Positions 56,340-64,000 of a DNA stretch of 64,000 nucleotides are shown here, piece after piece (within the stretch, counting starts at the first letter, position 1; each line of letters opens with the position of its first letter). The translations under genes and the position numbers were made by a program. Below the pieces are notes generated by a model that saw only the letters and a list, made by a program, of their open reading frames with translations, was not told where the DNA came from and made no database searches. This DNA comes from Nicotiana tabacum. Lineage: Eukaryota > Streptophyta > Magnoliopsida > Solanales > Solanaceae. The stretch covers positions 69,556,153-69,620,152 of the forward strand of contig NC_134081.1 in assembly GCF_000715075.1 (NCBI RefSeq), written 5' to 3'.

Positions 56340-57560
56340 GAACACCAAGGAAAAGTCGAAAGAGAAAATGGTATCTTGACAATGCGTGTTCTAGTCACAT
56401 GATGGGCGACAAAAATCTCTTCAAGGAGTTACCAAAATCAATGGAGAAAACTTTAAATTTGGTGATGATTCAAAAGGCAAAATTCTCGATACCGGAACTG
56501 TTCTGTTTAATAACAACTGTGACATCACTGAAATTTATCTTGTAGACGGACTAAATTACAATCTACTAAGCTTTAGCCAACTATGTGATCTGGATATGAA
56601 GTGAAATTCAAGAAAACCGGTTGTGCTATTGAAGATGAATCAGGTAAAATCATTCTTCCAGGAAAGAGGAAATGTCTACATTTTAGATTGCATTGATAAT
56701 TTGGAAAGTCATATCTGTCTTGCATCCATTACTGATGATCCCTGGCTTTGACACAAAAAGCTTGGTTATGCCAGCATGCATTTGATTAAAAAACTCTCCA
56801 AATATGATTTGGTCGTTGGTCTTCCTAAGCTAAACTACTCTAGAAACCATGTTTGTGATGCATGCTAACTTGGTAAGCAAATTAGAAACTCTTTCAAACC
56901 TAAGGATATTGTTTCCACTAGCAAGCCACTTCAACTATTACATATGGACTTATTTGGACCAACTAGAACTGCTAGTATAGGAGGAAAAAGGTTGTCTTTG
57001 TTATTGTGGATGACTACTTACATTTTACATGGGTAATATTTCTGGCTCACAAAGATGAAGCTCTAAAGAACCTTGATATTTTCTGCAAAAAGATAGAGAG
57101 AGAAAAGGAGTAATTTATCTCAACTATTCAGAGTGATCATGGAGGAGAATTTGAAAGCTGAGCATTCGAGGAATTATGCAATGAGTGGTTGAACATAAAA
57201 ACAGAATTCAGCAGGATATGGAATGAATCATGATACTAGAATATTCCCTACTAAATCACTTCTGGGCATAAGCAGTTAGTATATCATGTTACATTCTCAA
57301 CAGATGCTTAATCCGACCTATTTTAAAGAAGAATCCATATAAACTATGGAAAGGTAAGAAACCCAATATTAGATACTTTCATCCCTTTAGAAGCAAATGC
57401 TTTGTCCACAATAATGGTAAGGATAATCTTGGTAAGTTTTACCCAAGAAGTGATGAAGGTATATTTCTCGGTTACTCGAATAATAGTAAATCTTTTAGAA
57501 TCTATAATAAGCGTACTTTATGCATAGAAGAATCAATTCATGTTATTTTTGATGATAATA
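56340..57560 (+). pseudogene. Sirevirus protease and integrase, broken
   Basis: Protease: KRKWYLDNACSSHMMGDKN near 56360-56420, with D-N-A in place of D-S/T-A/G. Integrase: CDACQLGKQIRNSFKP (zinc region end, about 56850), LLHMDLFGPTRTAS (first Asp, about 56935), SDHGGEFE (second Asp, about 57130), and KCFVHNNGKDNLGKFYPRSD with GIFLGYSNNSKSFRI (about 57395-57500). Frequent stops. Confidence 0.82.
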
Positions 57561-57565
57561 ACTCT

Positions 57566-59389
57566 ATGGTCAAGAAAGGAGATCTTGCAGGCGATGAAGA
57601 GATCAGTAAAAATCAACCAAAGATCAATGAACAAATGATTTCAAAAGAATCTGCTGACAGTACAACTGAAATCCCACAGTCCACTAATGAAGACATCAGC
57701 GAGCATAATCAACCTCAGAATGAGTCGACTGCTCAATGTACTGAAGTAGTACCAAACGAATGGAGAAGCGAAATAGAATATCTTCAGAAGTGTATCATTG
57801 GAAATCTAACTTATGGAATGAAGTCAAGAGGAGCTCTAAAGAAAAAGGCTAACATTGCTATCATATCCCAAATAGAGCTAAGAAAGTTGATGAAGCTTTG
57901 AAAGGCTCAAGTTGGGTACAGGCTATGCAAGAAGAACTTGATCAGTTTGACAAAAATTAAGTTTAGACATTGGTGCCCAAACCAGCAAATGCAACAATCA
58001 TAGGAACCAAATGGGTATTCAGAAACAAACTGAATGAAGAAGGTAAAGTTATCCGAAACAAAGCAAGGCTAGCCAGTCAGGGCTACTCTCAACATGAAGG
58101 AGTCAACTATGATGACGCCTTTGCCCCGGTAGCACGCTTAGAATTAATTCATATTTTACTAGCATGTGCTTCTTTTAAAGGTTTTAAATTATTTCAAAAT
58201 GGATATTAAAAGTGCGTTTTAAATGGCTTCATTGATGAGGAGGTTTATGTTAAACAACCTCCTGGTTTTGAAAACTCACAGTTTCCTTATTATGTGTTCA
58301 AATTGACTAAGGCTCTCTATGGGCTAAAACAAGCACCTTGAGCTTAGTATGAAAGTCTAAGCTAATTTTTGGTGAGTCATGGATTCTCAAGAGGTAAGAT
58401 TGATACTACCCTCTTCATCAAAAGGCCATCTTCAGGAAATCTCATTATTCAAATCTATATTGATGATATTATATTTTGAATTGCTAACCCTGTTCTATGC
58501 AAGGAATTCTCACATATCATGCAAAGTGAGTTTGAAATGAGCATAATGGGAGAGTTGACTTTCTTCCTTGGACTTAAAATTCATCACTCTGAATCTTTAT
58601 ATGTCAGACAAAATATACGAAGGATCTAATACAAAAATTTGGAATGAGCAATGCCAAGGCACATGAGACTCCATGAGTCCAACTACATCTCTTGACAAAT
58701 ATGAGGAAGGAAAACCAGTGGATAAATCAAAATATCAAGGAATGATTGGAACGTTACTTTATTTAACTGCTAGTTATCCTGACATAATGTTTAGTGTGTG
58801 CAGATGTGCCAGGTTCGAAGCAGCTCCCAACGAGTCACATTTAACAGCTGTGAAACGAATTATTAGATATTTTATTGGAACTACATCACATGGATTATGG
58901 TATCCACGTCTTAATAATTTTAAGCTTGAATGTTTTTCAGTCGCAGTTCTTGTAGGAGATAAAGATGACAGGAAAAGCACAAGTGGAACTTATCAACTAC
59001 TTGAAAAATCGCTTATTTCCTGGAACCGTAAGAAACAGGGATCAATTGCATTATCTACAAATGAAGCTGAATACATTGCCATTGGACAATGTTGTGCTCA
59101 ACTATTTTGGATGATGCATCAACTAAGTAACTATGATCTTTCGTTTAAGACTGTTAAACTTTTTGGTGATAATTCTAGTGCCATCTGTCTTTCAAAAAAT
59201 TCAGTGCATTATTCTAGAGCAAAACATAAAGATATCAAGCATCATTTCATTAGAGACCATGTTCTTAAGGGTGACATTGAATTATCATTTTTTAGCACTG
59301 AAAATCAATTAGCTGATATTTTTACTAAGCCTCCTCTAGAGGACAACTTTCAAACCCTTAGGAATTTACTTGGCATTATTACTTTTTGA
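57566..59389 (+). pseudogene. Sirevirus RT and RNase H, broken
   Basis: The linker 57566-57901 is acidic and polar. RT: TKWVFRNKLNEEGKVIRNKA and YDDAFAPVARLELIHILLAC (57970-58209), then [29 protein letters not shown], and the catalytic IYIDDIIF near 58455-58480. The RNase H piece 58673-59389 is a 238-codon open frame with GTLLYLTASYPDIMFSV, SWNRKKQGSIALSTNEAEYI, SRAKHKDIKHHFIRDHV and [11 protein letters not shown]. The RNase H part lacks the usual DADW motif, where a short deletion seems to have occurred (VAVLVGDKDDRKSTSG). Confidence 0.85.
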
Positions 59390-60681
59390 AAATAAGGCAA
59401 TGAAATTTTGGTTCTTTTCAAAGATTGCGTGTTTTAATAATTTTGGTAAAAAAATCTTTTGTACCGTGTACTTCATTATTACTGCTTGCAACATTAATTA
59501 AGCGCCTCCATTTTTATCACTTCTTTCCGCCTTTTTGGTTTACCGAGATGGAAATTGAATCAATCAGTCGTGTCTGTTGCCTTTCTCTGCCCCATCAGTC
59601 ACGTCGATTCAATACCGTCTCTTCACTCCTCCCTCCATCTCTATAAGTTCGCCTCTTATTTGAGTCTTCTCTGTACAACCTTCACTCAAACTCTCTAATG
59701 GCTAAAGCTTCAAAATATCCCTCTGCTTTCACTTGCAAAAGCACCCTGTCCAAAGGGAAACCCCTTCTCAACCGTCAGAACCAGTCACTATTGGATCTGA
59801 CCACTCTGAGGGTTTCTCTTCTTCTCAAGAAAACCTCTCTTATGATGCTCGAATAGAAAAAGGCACTAGGAAAGCAACCCATAGAAGAAAGTGTAGAAGT
59901 GTTCCCTCCAAAGAAGGTGAAGATAGACATGGACAGTGCGCTGGAGTCAGAATTGAGCTATTGGGCTTCTCCCAACAGAGATAAGTTTGTCTCATTCAAA
60001 GGAAAATCAATTGCTCATGGAAGAATCATCAATCTGGAAGAGATAGAATCCCTAAATTACAAGGTAAAAGATTTCTTCATTTTTCAAAAATGGGAAAATT
60101 TTTTGCCCTAACCCGTCCAAAAGTCTATGAAGATCTGGTTCGTATGTTCTATGCAAATCTCCATTCCAAAAAATCCGATAAAATTGAGTCACTCATGCTG
60201 GGTCCGCGTATCATTCTAGATTGTTCTACTTTTGAATCCCTGTTTAAGTGTAAAAGTTCTGGTTACTTTGCTCTGTTTAAAAACTCCTAGCCTGATGATT
60301 TTGAAGTGTCGTTTGAACAAGAAAAACAATATCTTGTTGATTCCTTGTCTGATCCTCTACCAAATCAATTAGGACCCAGTGATATCAATTTTGAAACCCG
60401 TATTCTTGCCCACAATGTTGCCTGATAATATTTTTTATGCTTGCATGGTTTTTTTGGATATTCTGTGGATGACTGTAATTAAGTGTACTATATGCTAATC
60501 TTATCTGCTAGTAGTTAGACTTGCTTAGCCCTCTTTTTGATTGGTGCCAAAGGGGGAGAATAGAATAAAGTATTACTAACTTGCAGGATGTGGTTCAGTC
60601 GACTGACTTGTAGAGTGTTACTATAAACAGGGAAGTTAAATGAATTAAGTTTTTTTTTATCATCATCAAAAAGGGGGAGAT
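59390..60681 (+). pseudogene. Extra downstream frame of Sirevirus (env position)
   Basis: Between pol and the 3' LTR lies 1.3 kb with a former coding region at about 59698-60420. Pieces read MAKASKYPSAFTCKSTLSKG, then KIDMDSALESELSYWASPNR, ESLNYKVKDFFIFQKWENFL and RPKVYEDLVRMFYANLHSKK. The last two resemble the domain seen in many plant transposon-associated proteins and in the extra frame of Sireviruses, sometimes called envelope-like. No transmembrane or signal segment is visible, so an envelope role is not supported here. Three frames are needed to read it. Confidence 0.6.
60549..60680 (+). promoter_or_regulatory. Two polypurine tracts of Sirevirus
   Basis: AAAGGGGGAGAA at 60549-60560 and AAAAAGGGGGAGA at 60668-60680, the second directly before the 3' LTR. 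These prime plus-strand DNA synthesis; repeated tracts are a known Sirevirus trait. Confidence 0.8.
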
Positions 60682-61627
60682 TGTTAGATATATGTTTTAA
60701 TGATAGACAATAACTTAATTATAATTGCAGGAAACCAATCCCAAAGAAGGAAGTCACAAGAATTGGAAAGATTCTAGCATAAGATCTGAAAGCAAGAACC
60801 AAGGAGTTAAACGTGCAAGTCAAGATCCAAAAGCAAGAATCAAGGAGTAAATATGATGTGATTGTGAGTTTCATGGAAAATGGATAGTCGATTCAGCTAT
60901 TTATGGAAGGCATCTATCAATCGGTATAAAAGATCAATCAATCAGTATAGAAATCAATCAATCAATATAGAAGATCTACAGAAAATGTTCAATCACGCAG
61001 AATATTCAATCTCAAGGGCTTGCAAAGAAAAGGAAATCAAGGAAACAATGAAAAGAAGTTTCGTTCTATTCTTGGAAGAAAATCATCATGATTGATTCTG
61101 AGAATCAACTCCCTTGGGCTGCCTTTCAGCCATGGAACTATCACGCCATGAAGAATGGAGACCAACTATCTTATATATACTACAAAAGATACAAAGGAAG
61201 GATATACTTTGATCGAACCAATATCAATCTATGTGTTCTACTTTAGACAAGCATTGTAGTCTACTATAGATTTACTGTGTAACTAGGGAGAGAAGAAATA
61301 GAGAGAAATCACCGGTGATGCATTGTATCAAGAAGAGAGGAAAGAACAAAGTGGCAAAGCTGTTGGTGTATAACAACACCAACCCATCTGAACTAAGCAA
61401 CTTCATACTTGAAAGAGAACACCCTTGCAACCCAAGGGGACTGGACATAGGATTCACTCTGAATCCGAACTAGTATAAAATATTTTATGTCATTTACATT
61501 CTGTAGTTTATTTTCTTGTATTTGGTTTACATCTCATATCAAAAGTCCAGTCGACTAGAACACAAGTTAGTCGACTATCTCGTAAAAGAAAAGAAAAATT
61601 ACAATTTACCCCCCTCTTGCACTTTCA
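60682..61627 (+). repeat. Sirevirus 3' LTR
   Basis: A 946-bp LTR, TGTTAGATATATG to GCACTTTCA, followed by ATAAT. About 100 bp longer than the 5' LTR because of sequence around AAAGCAAGAACCAAGGAG that the 5' copy lacks. Confidence 0.92.
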
Positions 61628-61632
61628 ATAAT

Positions 61633-62870
61633 GACCCAAATGACATCAAATTTCCTCAACATCCGTGGCAAACCAACCATGAAATACACAGTGATGCACT
61701 CCCATTTTCACTCAGGTATAACCATCTACTGAAGTAAGCCACTGGCCTCTGGTGCTCATACTTAACCTGCTAGCAATTCAAACAACTCACCACATACTCA
61801 ACTATGTCATTTTTCATCCGCCGCTACCGGTAATGCTGCCTCAGGTCATGATACATCTTTGTGGCACCTAGATGAATGGAATAACATGAATTGTGTGCCT
61901 CCTTTAGTATCGACTCCCTTAGGCCATCAACATTAGGAACACATAAGAGACTATGGAGTCATAGAACACCATTATCCTGGATAGTAACCTCCTTGGCATC
62001 ACCTTGTAGTACCAACTCTCTAGGAACCAACAAGTGCAGATCATCATATTGACGATCCCTAATCCGCTCGAAGAATGAAGACTGAGCCACACATATGCAA
62101 GAACTCGACTGAGTTCTAAAATATAAACCTCACTTGTCAGTTATCTAAGGACTGAATGTCCAGAGCCAATGGCCTCTCCTCTGCTGAAATGAACGCCAAA
62201 CTACCCATACTCTCGTCCTTTCTGCTCAAGGCATCCGCGACCATATTCGGCTTGCCCGGATGATAAAGAATGGTAATATCATGGTCTTTCAGTAACTCAA
62301 GCCACTAGCGCTGCCTCAGATTAAGATCCCCCTGCTTAAACAAATGCTACAAACTGCAATGATCGCTATAAACCTCACACGATACTCCATAAAGATAATG
62401 CCTCTAGATCTTGAGAGCATGAACTATCGCATCCAATTCCAAATCGTGCGCAGGGTATTTCTTCTCATGGGGCTTCAACTGATGTGAAGCATATACAATA
62501 ACTCACCCAGCTTGCATCAATAGACAATCCAACCCGATGCGTGAACTGTCACAATACACAATGTACATCCCTGATCCGGAAGGCAAAACCAACACTCGTG
62601 ATGTAGTCAATGCGGTCTTGAGCTTCTGAATGCTCGCTTCGCAATCATCGGACCATATGTATTGAACAACATTTTAGGTCAATCTAGTCAAAGAAGATGC
62701 AATAGACGAGAAACTCTCCACAAACTGACAATAATAACCTACTAGCTCCAAGAAACTCTTGATCTCGGTTGTTGTGGTAGGACGAGGCCAACACTGAATT
62801 GCCTCGATCTTCCTGGGATCCACCTTAATACCCTCACCTGACACAATATGCCCCAAGAAAGCCACAGAAT
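61633..62870 (-). pseudogene. Gypsy B RNase H and integrase N-terminus
   Basis: 62674-62865 begins AFLGHIVSGEGIKVDPRKIE and ends FVESFSSIASSLTRL, the RT/RNase H connection. Remnants of HPGKPNMVADALSRK (about 62230-62280), the HHCC region (about 61780-61830) and FMVGLPRMLRKFDVIWVII (61633-61690) follow on the minus strand. The reading is interrupted by the Sirevirus exactly after the last of these. Confidence 0.75.
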
Positions 62871-62874
62871 GTAA

Positions 62875-63608
62875 CTAGAACTCGCACTTAGAGAACTTAG
62901 CATATAGTTTTTGTTCCCTCAAAATCTGGAGCACTATCCTCAAACGTTGCTCGTGCTCCTCTATGCTACGCGATATGTCTTCACTGAAAACAATGACAAA
63001 TGAGTCAAGGTATGGCCTGAATACCAGATTCATCAAATCCATAAATGTTGCTGGAGCATTAGTCAAGCCGAAGGAAATCACTAGAAACTCGTAGTGCCCA
63101 TATCTAGTCTGAAAAACCATTTTTGGATTATCCGAAGCATAATTCGTAGGTGATGATACCCAGATCTCATGTTGATTTTCGAGAACACTCTAGCACCCTG
63201 AAACTGATCAAATAAATCATCAATGCGCGACAATAGATACTTATTCTTAATGGTGACTTTATTCAGCTGGTAGTAATCAATGCACATCCGCATACACCCA
63301 TCCTTATTCTTCACAAATAATACCCGTGCACCCCAAGGCAACACACTCGGCCTAATGAATCCCTTCTCGAGCAACTCCTGGAGCTGCTCCTTCAACTCTT
63401 TCAACTCCGCTAGAGCCACACAATAAGGATAAATAAAGATAGGCTGGGTGCTTGGTACCAAATAAATGCCGAAATCGATATCACATTTCGGCGACATGCA
63501 TGTTAAGTCAGTAGGAAATACATCGGAGAACTCCCACAGCACAAGCACTAATCTAACATGGGAGTCGCCACAACAATATCTCGAATAAAGGCCAGATAGG
63601 CCAGACAA
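62875..63608 (-). pseudogene. Gypsy B reverse transcriptase, frameshifted
   Basis: 63081-63608 shows [60 protein letters not shown] (Asn in place of catalytic Asp) and SGYHHLRI. The frame then shifts to 62875-63120 with [31 protein letters not shown] (the YLDDIL site changed to FSEDIS) and [15 protein letters not shown]. Loss of catalytic Asp residues shows it is inactive apart from the frameshift. Confidence 0.82.
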
Positions 63609-64000
63609 CCCTTATCGACCATATGTCGAGCCTTCAAGAAAGAAATGACCTGACTGGATGTACTAATAGATGAACCTCCCCTCTCCAACCTAGGCAACTC
63701 TGGCATCGCCAAAGTAACAACCTTGGCAAGGCAATCGAGAATAGTATAGTACAGAGACAACCATTCCATACCCATGATAACCTCAAAGTCAATCATATTA
63801 AGCAATGTAAGATCCGCTTTGGTCTCATACCCACAAAAAGTCACTACACAGGATTGATAAACCCGATCCAAAACAACAAAATCTCCCAATGGCATAGACA
63901 CATATACTGGAACACTCCAGGACTCACGAGATACATTCGGATAAGGAGCAAAGAGAAAAGAGACATAAAAATAGGTAGACCTTGGATCAAATAGTACCGA
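63548..64000 (-). pseudogene. Gypsy B protease region, partial
   Basis: 63548-63901 contains VVTFCGYETKADLTLLNMID and VIMGMEWLSLYYTILDC, the second half of a chromovirus aspartic protease. The active-site region (LFDPRST-like) is at the right edge of the window in another frame. Confidence 0.7.

Larger units (their letters stand above)
53739..61632 (+). mobile_element. Sirevirus-type Copia element, nearly full length
   Basis: A 7884-bp element (53744-61627) flanked by the perfect 5-bp duplication ATAAT (53739-53743, 61628-61632). 5' LTR 53744-54583, primer-binding site 54586-54597, gag, protease, integrase, RT, RNase H, an extra downstream frame (59698-60420), repeated polypurine tracts and 3' LTR 60682-61627. 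Repeated polypurine tracts and a coding region after pol are Sirevirus traits. It is old: the LTRs differ by roughly one base in ten at their start, and all frames contain stops. Confidence 0.92.
61633..64000 (-). mobile_element. Gypsy element B (Tekay/Del-like), continues off window
   Basis: Minus strand: protease (64000-63548), RT (63608-62875), RNase H and connection (62865-62100), integrase start (62000-61633), resuming left of the Sirevirus at 53738-53618. Closely similar in order and sequence to Gypsy A. Gag and the 5' LTR lie beyond the right edge. Frameshifts throughout. Confidence 0.82.

Noticed and set aside
1..64000. CRISPR arrays, bacterial operons, tRNA or rRNA genes
   Set aside because: No regularly spaced repeats with unique spacers, no ribosomal RNA similarity and no cloverleaf were noticed; the window is clearly plant nuclear DNA.

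Overview
This is a repeat-rich nuclear segment from a flowering plant, most likely a Solanaceae genome and probably Nicotiana. That reading rests on a 12-exon GT/AG-spliced plant gene, a TS-type SINE end, CTATGTTGC- and CAGTGTTTTAAAAGG-type MITEs, and Tat, Tekay-like, Sirevirus and other Copia retrotransposons. No bacterial operon, CRISPR array, tRNA or rRNA was seen.

The one cellular gene I can reconstruct is a POLLUX/DMI1/SYM8-type nuclear-envelope cation channel on the + strand. It has 12 exons between 24105 and 41652 and encodes 953 residues in an unbroken frame. It shows a Ser/Pro-rich N-terminus, four hydrophobic segments, an ADSG pore filter and a long RCK-like C-terminal region. Its intron 7 is 8.2 kb long and is packed with Copia and MITE insertions nested up to three deep, yet both splice sites are intact.

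Everything else is transposable elements or non-coding sequence. 1-6960: decayed Tat-lineage Gypsy element (minus). 7400-7900: duplication and low-complexity DNA. 8911-9440: Tourist-like MITE. 10200-15140: decayed LINE (plus). 15412-18800 and 22187-22715: two diverged copies of one ancestral sequence. The first carries a SINE and a 2.9-kb solo LTR; the second carries a Stowaway-like MITE. 19058-20575: third, truncated LTR of the same superfamily. 21236-22140: Copia tail (minus). 42700-44190: unclassified sequence. 44198-53617: Tekay/Del-like Gypsy element (minus) with a 3.0-kb solo LTR inserted near the end of its polyprotein. 53618-53738 plus 61633-64000: a second Gypsy element (minus), split within its integrase by a 7.9-kb Sirevirus-type Copia element (53744-61627, plus) that has both LTRs and a perfect 5-bp target duplication.

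All retrotransposon reading frames carry stops and frameshifts, so these are relics. The most interesting non-genic signals are in the large Gypsy LTRs. They have a terminal hairpin whose two arms change together between copies, and a GC-rich array of short palindromic words that starts about 690-700 bp from the LTR start in three separate copies. No convincing new protein system was found. Family names come from recognised sequence patterns, since no database search was possible.
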